Origin: Brevundimonas mediterranea
GTDB taxonomy: Bacteria > Pseudomonadota > Alphaproteobacteria > Caulobacterales > Caulobacteraceae
Reading direction: 5' to 3'
DNA: 64,000 nucleotides
Assembly: GCF_014196125.1 (NCBI RefSeq)
Contig: NZ_JACIDA010000002.1
Coordinates: 310,001-374,000, forward strand
Below, piece by piece: positions 1 to 8,399 of this stretch. Each line of letters starts with the position of its first letter. Positions within the stretch are counted from its first letter, which is position 1. A program made the position numbers and the translations under genes. The notes beneath the pieces were generated by a model, which had not been told where the DNA came from, did not search any database, and saw only the letters and a list, made by a program, of their open reading frames with translations.

Positions 1-704
1 CCGACCGATCCCTGGCTTCCCGTCAGCCCGAGGCTGCGGTCCACGCCGACCACCTGTTTCTGGAAGCTGACGCTGTTCACCACCTCCTGCGAGCGCGTAT
101 CCACCAGTCTGAGGTCGACCGCGACGTTCATCACATAGCGCGACGCCTGACCCAGGCCGCGCAGGCCGGTCGTGCTCACATCGCCCGCCTGGACGTTCAC
201 GCCGTTCGAGGCGATATTGTAGTTCAGTTCGGTGACGCCGCCGACGAGATAATACCGCGACCCCGCGACCTGGCCGACGTGGATCGGCCTGAAATTCTCG
301 GGATCCTGACCGGCCCGTTCCGGGGCGTCGGACAGCAGGTGCTGGCGCGCATAGTTCAATTCGATCTCGGCGACCGTATTGTCGAGCCGCTCGACCACCG
401 GCGCGCCGGAGCGGGTCAAGGCCGTGATGGCGAACAGCGCGGCGCCCTGCGAGACGCGTGCGCCGGTCTGGAGATCGACCCGGCCCGTCATGTCGGAAAT
501 CCGGCCCACCGCGATCCTGGGCGGGGCGCCGTCGATCCAGCCGCCCCGCCGCGACAAGCAGGTCAGGGCCGCAGAATAGGGAGACGGATTGGCTGTAGCG
601 GGGGCGCCGCGGATCGCGCCCGGATTCATCCCACCCAAAGGTTCCGCCGTCGCGGCTCCGGCGACCAGGCCGAGCGCGATCCCCATGATCGCCGCCCGCC
701 TCAT
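1..704 (-). CDS. hfaB: Holdfast anchor protein HfaB (CsgG family), 3' part missing
   Basis: This is a CsgG-type outer-membrane secretion protein that in Caulobacter exports and anchors the holdfast amyloid HfaA. The visible 234 codons start with a signal peptide (MRRAAIMGIALGLVAGAATA). They continue with the CsgG-like core IAVGRISDMTGRV, a Tyr/Val-rich block (YLVGGVTELNYNI) and VDLRLVDTRSQEVVNSVSF, the conserved strand of CsgG proteins. The ATG overlaps the hfaA stop codon (ATGA), so the two genes are translationally coupled. The gene runs off the left edge; hfaD would be expected next. The family is clear; the exact name rests on the hfaA neighbour. Confidence 0.85.
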   Translation of the reverse strand, partial: MRRAAIMGIALGLVAGAATAEPLGGMNPGAIRGAPATANPSPYSAALTCLSRRGGWIDGAPPRIAVGRISDMTGRVDLQTGARVSQGAALFAITALTRSGAPVVERLDNTVAEIELNYARQHLLSDAPERAGQDPENFRPIHVGQVAGSRYYLVGGVTELNYNIASNGVNVQAGDVSTTGLRGLGQASRYVMNVAVDLRLVDTRSQEVVNSVSFQKQVVGVDRSLGLTGSQGSV

Positions 705-1150
705 GAGCCGGACTTCCGCACATTGGCGCTGACGTCGCCGCTGTTGGTCTGGCGGCTGTTCAGCACCACGGTGTTGCCGTGGCCGATGATGGAGACGTTG
801 ACCAGGTTGCCCACGGCCGTCGCGCTGCTCGTATCGCCCAGCGCCGCAGCGCCGCTGTCGAAATAGGCGGCGCCCGACTGCGTGTTCGACCCTGTGCTGG
901 TGTAGCTGACGGTCGTGCCGGCCTGACTGTTCACGATGACGCCGTTGACGACCAGCCGATTGCCGTTGGCGTCGCGCGTGACGGGGTTGAAGGTCTGGGT
1001 CGCGACGGCGCCGGAGCGGCCGTAGCCGGCCTCCATCGAAGCCGCTCCGGCAGACTCGGTCGAGGATTGCGCGAGGGCCCGCCCGGAGAGACCGGACAGG
1101 GTCAGGATTACGAGCGGCAAGAGCGGCGTCTTGGTCATGATGTGTGTCAT
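701..1150 (-). CDS. hfaA: Holdfast attachment protein HfaA (amyloid-like)
   Basis: This 149-residue exported protein matches HfaA, the surface amyloid subunit that ties the polysaccharide holdfast to the cell envelope in Caulobacteraceae. It has an N-terminal signal peptide ending near GRALAQS and a Gly/Ser/Asn/Thr-rich body. The C-terminus carries curlin-like spacing (GNLVNVSIIGHGNTVVL, then NSRQTNSGDVSANV). Neither ATG 1150 nor the in-frame ATG at 1138 has a strong ribosome binding site, so the start may be four codons shorter. The gene is directly coupled to hfaB. The repeat protein 76 bp upstream is on the same strand and may be cotranscribed. Confidence 0.82.
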   Translation of the reverse strand: MTHIMTKTPLLPLVILTLSGLSGRALAQSSTESAGAASMEAGYGRSGAVATQTFNPVTRDANGNRLVVNGVIVNSQAGTTVSYTSTGSNTQSGAAYFDSGAAALGDTSSATAVGNLVNVSIIGHGNTVVLNSRQTNSGDVSANVRKSGS

Positions 1151-1226
1151 CTCAGCGGGAAGGGGAGCGGGGTGAAACGGCGGAAAGGGCCGACGCCGCC
1201 TTCGCGGAGAGCGCCGGCCTATTCAC

Positions 1227-1841
1227 TCAGAAGCCGGTTACGGTCAAGCTGTTGCCAATGGCCGCCGCCGTGTTGGTGACGGCGCCCGAGACGTCACGCA
1301 CGGTCGTGGTGGCGATGGCGGAAACCCCGGCTGTATTGGTCTGCGACGAGTTCAGGGAACCCAGCCGCGAGTCGATGGTGGCGGAGTTGCTGATGGCCGC
1401 CGCCGTCGCCGAAACCGTGCCCGACACGTCGCTGATGGTGGAGTTCAGCGTGGCCGAGGGGTCGTTATAGGCGACCTGGGTGTTGGTGATCGCGCCGCCC
1501 CAGTCAGAGGTCTTGATCGTCGCCGAGTTGGCGATGGCCGCCGACGTCGCCGAGACATCCTTGGAGACATCGCCGATGGTCGCGTTCAGCTGGGACGACG
1601 CGCCGCCCCAGGCGTTCTGATTATTGTTCAAGGACACCGCCGTGCCGCCGTCGATGGTGACGCTGTTGGAGATGGCGGCGGAGGTGACGGAAACCGAATT
1701 GTTCACGTCGGTGATCGTGGCGTTCAGCTGCGAGCGGACGGATGCATTGTTCGACTGGCCTGATCCGATGCTTTGTGCATGGGCGGCGCCGGCCGTCGCG
1801 ACGCCGAGAACGGCGGTCATGATGAGGATCTTGGTGGTCAC
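1227..1841 (-). CDS. Secreted four-repeat amyloid-like protein next to hfaAB
   Basis: This 204-residue protein begins at GTG 1841 behind a CTGGAGA ribosome binding site (1849-1855). It has a signal peptide (cleavage near GAAHAQS). The mature part is four tandem units spaced 44-47 residues, starting near residues 39, 85, 132 and 176. Each has the pattern LNATI-x-DVS-x-x-VSAT-x-AAI-x-NS-x-TI, followed by an Asn/Gln/Gly-rich linker. There are no cysteines and almost no charged residues, as in curli or Hfa fibre subunits. Its position just upstream of hfaA on the same strand suggests a role in holdfast anchoring or another surface fibre, exported through HfaB. It is not recognised as a named family; HfaD-like features are possible. 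The function is inferred. Confidence 0.7.
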   Translation of the reverse strand: MTTKILIMTAVLGVATAGAAHAQSIGSGQSNNASVRSQLNATITDVNNSVSVTSAAISNSVTIDGGTAVSLNNNQNAWGGASSQLNATIGDVSKDVSATSAAIANSATIKTSDWGGAITNTQVAYNDPSATLNSTISDVSGTVSATAAAISNSATIDSRLGSLNSSQTNTAGVSAIATTTVRDVSGAVTNTAAAIGNSLTVTGF

Positions 1842-2280
1842 GAGATTTCTCCAGAAAGCCCAACATCGGGCAACCGGCTCAGTGCAAAAACCCGTCCATT
1901 ACAATGACTAATACAAATTAGGCATAGGCGGTAAGGGGTTGATCGACGCGGAAGACGCAAGCGATTGATCTGACATCAAACCGCGTTCGGACAGGGTTAA
2001 TACGGCCACTCTTAAAGCGTGGGGCGGCAGACTGGCTACGGGGCATCGTGAGTGCAGGCCTGTCGCAATTCGGCATGGGCGTTCGTCAACTGTCTCGAGA
2101 CGGGGCGCCTGCGGACGGCGCCGCTGCGGCATAGGACCAAGCGGCTGAAGCGGGGCATGGATCGGGCTTCGATCCGCCTCCGCCGATGGCGGCCGAGTCG
2201 GACCCGGACTGATCCGCGGCGTATAAGGCTTGTCCGCGAAAGACAGCCCGGTTCCGGCCACTGTCACGCCGTCAGGAAAA
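1842..2280. other. Intergenic region upstream of the hfa cluster
   Basis: This 439-bp gap separates the leftward repeat-protein gene from the end of a sensor kinase on the same strand. No convincing gene is seen. An AT-richer stretch near 1890-2010, including a short dyad (TTGAT and ATCAA around 1965-1980), is the likely promoter region for the repeat-protein and hfa genes. No consensus promoter could be assigned. Confidence 0.4.
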
Positions 2281-3852
2281 TTAGTCGGCGAACGGCATGA
2301 CCAATTCGAAAACGGCGCCCCCGGTCGTAGGCATCAGATCCAGGGTGGCGTCGTTCGCGGCCAGCAGGGCGCGGGCGATGGACAGGCCGAGGCCGGCGCC
2401 GCCTTCTCCGCGTCGCGTGGTGAAGAACGGCTCGAAGACGCGACCGGCGTCGGCCGGCGCGACGCCTGGACCATCGTCCGCCAGGGTGACGACAAGTCGA
2501 TCGGGCAGGGCCGCCGCCCTGATGCTGACGGCCGTCGCGCCGGCCTGGCGGCTGTTTTCCAGGAGCGTCGAAACGACCATCTCGATGGTAGACGCTGGAA
2601 CGGCCACCCTGGGCGTTTCGTCCCCGAACATCACCGAGATCGCCAGCCGGCTTGACCTGGCGTCGACCGCCTTGCCGATCGGGAGGCGCACATCGACCGA
2701 CAGTCCGGCTTGGGGACGCGCCATATCGGCCCGCGCCAGATCGAGCAGGCGCGTCACGAGGGCCGAGAGACGGCGAGCGTCGGCGGCGATGTTGTCGAGG
2801 AACCGCCGACGTTGGTCAGGAGCCATCTCATGGTCCTGCAGCAGTTCGACGGCGCCCTGTATCCCGGACAGGGGCGTCTTGAACTCATGGCTCACGGCGG
2901 CGGCGAAATCACGCAGATAGCGGGAGCGGCGATCAACGGCCTGAGCCATCCGCCCGAAGTCCTCATAGAGGGTTCGGATTTCGACGGCGGCGGTGGCCGG
3001 CGCGGGGGGAAGCACGCCGCCGCCGTTGGCGACATCGCGTGTCGCCCGGCTGAGCGCCTCGATCGGGCGGGCGATGCCGCGCGAGACCAGGACCGCCAGA
3101 AGGGCGATCACCCCCAGGGTGCCGACGACGCCCAGCCCGATCTTGATCCGGTCCTGGTACAGCCCCTTGAACAGGGCGCGGGGCGAGCGGGACGCCACGA
3201 CGACCCCCTCGACCCGGCCATTCACCATCACCGGCCGCGCGTGGTGGATACGAACGCCCGCTGCACGGCTGAGCCATTCCATGGAATAGCGCGGGCGATA
3301 GGCGTCGTTGCGACGCAGGACCGTCCGAGGCCGGCCCGCAAGCGCCGAGCGCACTTCGGTCAGATCGGCCAGGCCGCCGCCCTGGCCGTAGCCCAGAACG
3401 ATCGTCCCGTTGCGATCAAGCAAGAGGATCGAGGCCAGGGTGGTGCGGCTGGTCTGCTCGACGACAGGACCAAGCCGGGCGGCGACCCCGACCGCCCCTG
3501 CGTCAGGCGCGGCGGCGGCGCGCGGCGAGGGTCGGGCCGGCAAGACCGGCGTGGACCCCAGGTCGATCGTTGCGGGTTCAGGCCTGTAGTAACCCGGATC
3601 GTCGCGCCGGGCGGGATCGGGCGAAACCACGACGGCGCCGGGCCAATCCGAGGCGGCGACGGCCGACAGGACGACGGCCTGGGCGACCAGTTCCGCCTCC
3701 GTCTGGCGCACGAGGGTGTTCTCGTAGACCCGCAGGAAGATGGCGCTGAGCCCCGGCAGGACGCCGGCGAAGATCAGCACCGACAACAGGATCGTCCGGA
3801 GCCTGAGCGCCGGCCAGTGACGGCGGACGAAGGCGCGCAGGCGTGCGATCAC
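2281..3852 (-). CDS. Membrane sensor histidine kinase
   Basis: This 523-residue kinase has a transmembrane segment at about residues 21-42, a periplasmic sensing region of about 190 residues, and a second transmembrane segment at about 238-257. HAMP, HisKA (VSHEFKTPLSG, His322) and a HATPase domain follow, with N-box NSRQAGA, DDGPG and GAGLGLSIA. It starts at GTG 3852, overlapping the stop of the OmpR-type regulator (GTGA). It is therefore coupled to that regulator, its likely partner, and to the DUF4173 membrane protein upstream. The signal sensed is unknown. The periplasmic domain has a Pro/Ala-rich stretch near 102-120. Confidence 0.9.
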   Translation of the reverse strand: MIARLRAFVRRHWPALRLRTILLSVLIFAGVLPGLSAIFLRVYENTLVRQTEAELVAQAVVLSAVAASDWPGAVVVSPDPARRDDPGYYRPEPATIDLGSTPVLPARPSPRAAAAPDAGAVGVAARLGPVVEQTSRTTLASILLLDRNGTIVLGYGQGGGLADLTEVRSALAGRPRTVLRRNDAYRPRYSMEWLSRAAGVRIHHARPVMVNGRVEGVVVASRSPRALFKGLYQDRIKIGLGVVGTLGVIALLAVLVSRGIARPIEALSRATRDVANGGGVLPPAPATAAVEIRTLYEDFGRMAQAVDRRSRYLRDFAAAVSHEFKTPLSGIQGAVELLQDHEMAPDQRRRFLDNIAADARRLSALVTRLLDLARADMARPQAGLSVDVRLPIGKAVDARSSRLAISVMFGDETPRVAVPASTIEMVVSTLLENSRQAGATAVSIRAAALPDRLVVTLADDGPGVAPADAGRVFEPFFTTRRGEGGAGLGLSIARALLAANDATLDLMPTTGGAVFELVMPFAD

Positions 3853-4571
3853 GCCTCCGGCGCCCCGGGCGCGCCGAGGCAGGGGCCAAGCTGGTAGCCG
3901 ATGCCGGGTCTCGTCTCGATCACGTCAGCCCCGCCCACCATGGCGAACTTGGCCCGCAGGTTGCGGACATGGCTGTCGATCGTCCGGTCGGTCATGGCGA
4001 AGCCTGGGCCGTGGACCCGGTCGATGATGGCGTCCCGCGTGAAGACCCGGCGCGGCGCATCGGCCAGGGTGCGCACGATGCTGAACTCCGTCACCGTCAG
4101 CGGCACCTCGATATTGCGCCACGTCGCCCGCCATCCGTCCGCGTCCAGGCCCAGGCTCCCCAAGGCGAACTGGCCCGGCGTCGGCGGGGGCGGGCTCCGC
4201 GCGATCCGGCGCAGGATGGCGGCGACCCGCGCCACCACCTCGCGCGGACTGAAGGGCTTGGTCACATAGTCGTCCGCCCCCAGTTCCATGCCGAGGATGC
4301 GATCGATCTCGTCGTCGCGCGACGACAGGAACAGGACCGGAAGATCGCCCTGGGCGCGGATTCTACGACAGGTCTCGATCCCGTCCATGCGGGGCATGTT
4401 GATGTCCAGCACGACGAGGTTCGGCCTGCACAGGGCGATGTCGGCCAGAGCGGCCTCGCCGTCGGCGGCCTCCCGCGTAGCCAGACCGGCCTTCTGAAGC
4501 GCGAAGGTCAGCAGGTCGCGGATGTGCGGGTCGTCATCGACCACCAGGACGGTGCTTTGCATGATGGCCAT
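3849..4571 (-). CDS. OmpR-family response regulator
   Basis: This 240-residue regulator has a receiver domain (acidic cluster Asp12-14, phospho-acceptor Asp56 in VVLDINMP, Lys105 in VTKPFSP). A winged-helix DNA-binding domain follows (TVTEFSIVRTLADAP to RTIDSHVRNLRAKF). ATG 4571 was chosen because GGAAGG lies six bases upstream; an ATG three codons further in is also possible. The gene begins two bases after the DUF4173 stop codon, and its own stop overlaps the kinase GTG. All three genes therefore form one operon. Confidence 0.9.
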   Translation of the reverse strand: MAIMQSTVLVVDDDPHIRDLLTFALQKAGLATREAADGEAALADIALCRPNLVVLDINMPRMDGIETCRRIRAQGDLPVLFLSSRDDEIDRILGMELGADDYVTKPFSPREVVARVAAILRRIARSPPPPTPGQFALGSLGLDADGWRATWRNIEVPLTVTEFSIVRTLADAPRRVFTRDAIIDRVHGPGFAMTDRTIDSHVRNLRAKFAMVGGADVIETRPGIGYQLGPCLGAPGAPEA

Positions 4572-4573
4572 GT

Positions 4574-6154
4574 TCAGCCTTCCGTCCGCGAGGTCAACGG
4601 GACAGACGGCGGGGCGGCGATAGGCGCTGGAGCTGAAGGCGGCGCAGTTCGGATAAGCCGTCCGTCCCAATCGCGTGCGCCAGGCAACGGCGGCGATAGC
4701 GCGTCGTTCCGTTGCAAGGCATCGACACGATCGAGGCGACGCTGGTCGCGCCAGGTCCAGCCGCGCCATTCGCTTTGTCGGCGACGGACGTTCAGCAGGA
4801 TGTCCTGGCGGACGGCGGCGACCCTGTCGCGCAGTACGGCGTCGTCGAGGGTCGTTTCCAGCTCGACCAGCGAGACGAGGGCGGGCGCGCCCAGGGTATG
4901 GAGATAGCCGAGGTCCAGCGCGACCCCGCGACCTCCGACTTCCCTGGCATGCCGCACGTTCCAGCCGGCCACGACGGCGCCGAGATCGACGACGCTGACG
5001 ACCGCCAGCACGACCAGCGCGGCCGCAGCGTTGGCGTTGATCAGCCAGTGCGCCGACTTGGCAGCCAGCATGCGCCAGCAGATCAGCATCAGGCCCACCG
5101 CCACCAGCCCCATCCAGATCATCGCGGCGATGCGGAAACGGGTCAGGGCGTAGGCCTCGATATAGTCGGCGGTGCGCAGCAGGCTGGATGCGACCAGGAT
5201 CATGTTCTGCGCGATCCAGACGACCACCAGACGACGCACCAGCGGCCTGTTCGCTGTGTCGGAACCCGGCTGGAGCGCCGCCAGGACGAACAGCCCGGCG
5301 AGCAGGGCGGTGACGATCAGGGGATAGGCGCCGCGATGGGCGTATTCGGCCAGGCCCATATCGCCGGGAAGCGGCGCGCCGCTCCACAGGAAGGCGATGT
5401 CCAGGCCGTTCTGGAGCGCGAAGACCGCATTGAAGACGATCAGGGACAGGGTGATCGTGCGGGTCAGGAAGGCTGAAGGCTTTCCGATCTTGCGTTCAGG
5501 CAGGGCGAGCAAGGGCTTGCGCCAGCGCGGACGCAGCAGGCCCAGAGCGCCGATGAAGACGACGCCCCAGAACAGGGCGCGAAGGGTGTTCTGGGGCGAT
5601 AGGGACGGCAGGGACAGGTTGGCGAGCGCATTCGAAATGAGCGGATTCGCCGCCGAGAACAGGGCGAGGAAGACACCGCCGCCGACCACGGGCATGATGA
5701 GAAGGCCAAGCAGGTTCAGAGCGGACATTCCGCCGCGACCGCGCCTCTGCCGCGAGACCCTGAACAGGTCGACCACAGGGCCAAACAGCGCAAAAAACCA
5801 GTGAAGCGCCAGTCTTTGGGTCCAGCCCCACGCCGTCTCGTTCGGCCCCACCCGGCTCGACAACGCCCCGAGGCTGATCGAGACCCCGAACAGAGCCCAG
5901 GCCAGCAGCCCAGGCCGGTCCGCCAGAACCAGGGCGAAGGCCACGCCGACCAGGACGAAGCCCCGGCCTCGACGGTCTTGCAGCAGGTCTTTCCGGCCAA
6001 AGAGCGCGCCCCCCAGGACCGCGAAGGCGAACAGGCCAAGACTCGTACCTGGGGCATGGGCGAAGAACAGCAGGTCGGCGAGGCCGACCAGGGCGGCGCC
6101 GACGGCGACCCTGAGCCAGAATGATGATCGAGGCAGAACGGGTATGTGAAGCAT
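4574..6154 (-). CDS. DUF4173 multi-pass membrane protein
   Basis: This 526-residue inner-membrane protein has about ten to twelve hydrophobic segments and matches the DUF4153/DUF4173 group of uncharacterised membrane proteins. The start is ATG 6154, with GGGAGG about five bases upstream. A soluble C-terminal part of about 100 residues after the last membrane segment contains Arg/Trp-rich sequence and a Pro-rich tail. It is the first gene of the operon with the OmpR-type regulator and sensor kinase. It is therefore a candidate target or co-sensor of that two-component system. The molecular function is unknown. Confidence 0.8.
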   Translation of the reverse strand: MLHIPVLPRSSFWLRVAVGAALVGLADLLFFAHAPGTSLGLFAFAVLGGALFGRKDLLQDRRGRGFVLVGVAFALVLADRPGLLAWALFGVSISLGALSSRVGPNETAWGWTQRLALHWFFALFGPVVDLFRVSRQRRGRGGMSALNLLGLLIMPVVGGGVFLALFSAANPLISNALANLSLPSLSPQNTLRALFWGVVFIGALGLLRPRWRKPLLALPERKIGKPSAFLTRTITLSLIVFNAVFALQNGLDIAFLWSGAPLPGDMGLAEYAHRGAYPLIVTALLAGLFVLAALQPGSDTANRPLVRRLVVVWIAQNMILVASSLLRTADYIEAYALTRFRIAAMIWMGLVAVGLMLICWRMLAAKSAHWLINANAAAALVVLAVVSVVDLGAVVAGWNVRHAREVGGRGVALDLGYLHTLGAPALVSLVELETTLDDAVLRDRVAAVRQDILLNVRRRQSEWRGWTWRDQRRLDRVDALQRNDALSPPLPGARDWDGRLIRTAPPSAPAPIAAPPSVPLTSRTEG

Positions 6155-6402
6155 GGGGCCTCCCTTTCGGGAAATGCTTCTCCGCCATGGCCGTCGAGAA
6201 CGGTTGCGCCGTCGATGGATTGTCAGCGCAGCCGTTATGCAGGTTCGATGCACACGGCGACCCTTCTCGAGCCTCGGACCCTATAAACCGGGTGCGTTGT
6301 CTAAAATCAGAGACTTGGATTCGACTGTCGGCAATATTACAGCCAGCCCGTCGGTTGGACTCGCAGCGCGGCCCGTCTACCCGAATGATATATTTGTGGA
6401 AG

Positions 6403-6479
6403 TGGCGCACCCGGAGCGATTCGAACGCCCGACCCCCAGATTCGTAGTCTGGTGCTCTATCCAGCTGAGCTACGGGTGC
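6403..6479 (-). tRNA. tRNA-Arg (anticodon ACG)
   Basis: On the minus strand a 77-nt cloverleaf is readable. The acceptor stem GCACCCG pairs with CGGGTGC, the D arm is AGCTCAGCTGGATAGAGC, and the anticodon stem CCAGA/TCTGG encloses the loop CTACGAA with anticodon ACG. The T arm contains the GTTCGAATC loop, and a discriminator G plus CCA are encoded. This tRNA reads CGN arginine codons after adenosine-to-inosine editing. Confidence 0.97.
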
Positions 6480-6626
6480 GGCTGCCTTGCGGCGAGGGCG
6501 GGTCTTTAGCCGTAGAAACCGGCGGGCGCAAGCGGCGGAATGCAGTTTCTGCGTGGTCGGCGGTTGGCGCGGCCCCCAGGACGGCCTAGGTCGGGAGACG
6601 ACGTCCTCCCTCGTCCGGATTTTCTC

Positions 6627-8375
6627 ATGCATTTCATCCGCCGTCGTCTCGCCGTCCTGCTCATTCCCATTGTCATCGCCGGCTGCCAGACGGCGGGCGG
6701 GAGCGCCCCGACCGCGGCCGAGACACCGGTTCAGGGTCAGGCGACGAGGCCAGAGCCCGGAACGCCTGCGCGCGGCCCCTTCGTGGCGGCGGCCAATCCG
6801 CTGGCGGTCGAGGCGGGGATGAAGGTGCTGCGGCGCGGCGGGTCGGCGGTGGACGCCGCCGTGGCAGTGCAGGCGGTTCTGGGCCTGGTGGAGCCCCAGT
6901 CGTCGGGTCTGGGCGGCGGGGCCTTCCTGATGAGCTATGAGGCGGCGACCGGCCATGTGACAGCCTATGACGGGCGCGAGACGGCGCCGGCCTCGGCCAC
7001 GCCCGAGCTGTTCTACGAGAACGGCAAGCCGCTAAGCTTCGTCGACGCCCTGCTGTCGGGCCGCTCGACCGGCGCGCCGGGCGCGGTGGCCATGCTGGCC
7101 ATGGCGCAGAAGGACCACGGCAAGCTGGCGTGGCGCGATCTGTTCAGCGAGGCCGAGCGGCTGGCGCGCGACGGGTTTGTCGTCAGCCCGCGCCTGGCCG
7201 GCATGATCAGCGGCGCCGCGCCCCAGGCGAGAACCCGGTGGGCCAGAGCCTATTTCACCCGGCCGGACGGCGAACCCTATCGGGCCGGCGACGTGATGCG
7301 GAACCCCGCCTATGCCCGAACTGTGGCGGCCCTGGCGAACGAAGGGCCGGGCGTTCTGTATGGCGGCCGCATCGGGCGCGAGATCGCCCAAACAGTGGCC
7401 GAGGCGCCGCGGCCCGGCGGCCTGACCGAGACGGACATCGCCGCCTATCGCCCGCTGCGTCGCGACGCCCTGTGCCGGCCCTATCGGATCTATGTCGTCT
7501 GTGTGCCCCCGCCGCCGTCCAGCGGGGTGGCGCTATTGCAGTTCCTGGCCATGGCCGAGCAGACGCCCGACGTCCGAAAGGGCCCCGACAGCCCGGCCGC
7601 CTGGGTCGCCTTCGGCCGGCTTCAGCGTCTGATGTACGCCGACCGCGACCGCTATGTGGGCGATGCGGACTTCGTCGGCGTGCCGATCGCCGGCCTGCTG
7701 GATCCGGACTATGTCGCCGCGCGCGCGGCCCTGGCGCCGACCCTGAACGGTCCCGCGACGGCCGGCGCTCCCACGGGCTCGCCCCCGCGCGGCGTTGACC
7801 GCACGGCCGAGCCCGGCGGCACCTCCCACATGGTCATCGTCGATGCGGAGGGGAATGCGGTCAGCATGACGACCACGGTCGAGAGCATCTTCGGCAACGG
7901 CCGGATGGTCGAGGGTTTCTTCCTGAACAACCAGCTGACCGACTTCTCCTTTACCCCGAGCGAGGACGGCCATCCGGCCGCCAATGCGGTGGCGGCAGGC
8001 AAGCGGCCGCGGTCGTCAATGACGCCGGTGCTGATCCTGGACGGTCAGGGCCGTCTGGTCGGGGCCATCGGCTCGCCGGGTGGGTCCAGCATACTGGCCT
8101 ATGTCGCCAAGGCCCTGATCGGGATGATCGACTGGGACCTGCCGATGCAGGAGGCCGTCGCCCTACCCAATCTGGTGGTGCGCGGCGAGATGGTCGGGGC
8201 CGATACGGCCCTGATCGCGCCGGACATCCGCGACGCCCTGGGCGCGGCGGGCATGAGCCTTAGACCCAATGCGACCGAGACCTCGGGCCTGCATGGAGCC
8301 ATCTGGCGGAATGGACGCTGGGACGGCGGCGCGGATCCACGCCGAGAGGGCGTGGCGGTGTCGGAGGTCCAGTAA
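6627..8375 (+). CDS. ggt: Gamma-glutamyltransferase, lipoprotein type
   Basis: This 582-residue enzyme starts at ATG 6627 with a lipoprotein signal (IVIAGC, Cys20). It is therefore predicted to be membrane-anchored on the periplasmic side. It follows the gamma-glutamyltransferase fold: N-terminal large-subunit motifs (FVAAANPLAVEAGMKVLRRGG, GLGGGAFLM, RSTGAPGA), then the autocleavage site at Thr399 in GTSHMVIVD, then SMTTTVESIFG and the substrate-binding loop SSMTPVLI with GSPGGSSI. It hydrolyses or transfers gamma-glutamyl groups, for example from glutathione, in the periplasm. It stands alone downstream of the divergent tRNA. Confidence 0.92.
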   Translation: MHFIRRRLAVLLIPIVIAGCQTAGGSAPTAAETPVQGQATRPEPGTPARGPFVAAANPLAVEAGMKVLRRGGSAVDAAVAVQAVLGLVEPQSSGLGGGAFLMSYEAATGHVTAYDGRETAPASATPELFYENGKPLSFVDALLSGRSTGAPGAVAMLAMAQKDHGKLAWRDLFSEAERLARDGFVVSPRLAGMISGAAPQARTRWARAYFTRPDGEPYRAGDVMRNPAYARTVAALANEGPGVLYGGRIGREIAQTVAEAPRPGGLTETDIAAYRPLRRDALCRPYRIYVVCVPPPPSSGVALLQFLAMAEQTPDVRKGPDSPAAWVAFGRLQRLMYADRDRYVGDADFVGVPIAGLLDPDYVAARAALAPTLNGPATAGAPTGSPPRGVDRTAEPGGTSHMVIVDAEGNAVSMTTTVESIFGNGRMVEGFFLNNQLTDFSFTPSEDGHPAANAVAAGKRPRSSMTPVLILDGQGRLVGAIGSPGGSSILAYVAKALIGMIDWDLPMQEAVALPNLVVRGEMVGADTALIAPDIRDALGAAGMSLRPNATETSGLHGAIWRNGRWDGGADPRREGVAVSEVQ

Positions 8376-8399
8376 CCATAGGCCTGGACCGTCGCAGGG

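Noticed and set aside
5496..6956. Minus-strand open frame of 486 codons across the tRNA
   Set aside because: It runs through the tRNA-Arg gene and overlaps DUF4173 in another frame; no domain is seen.
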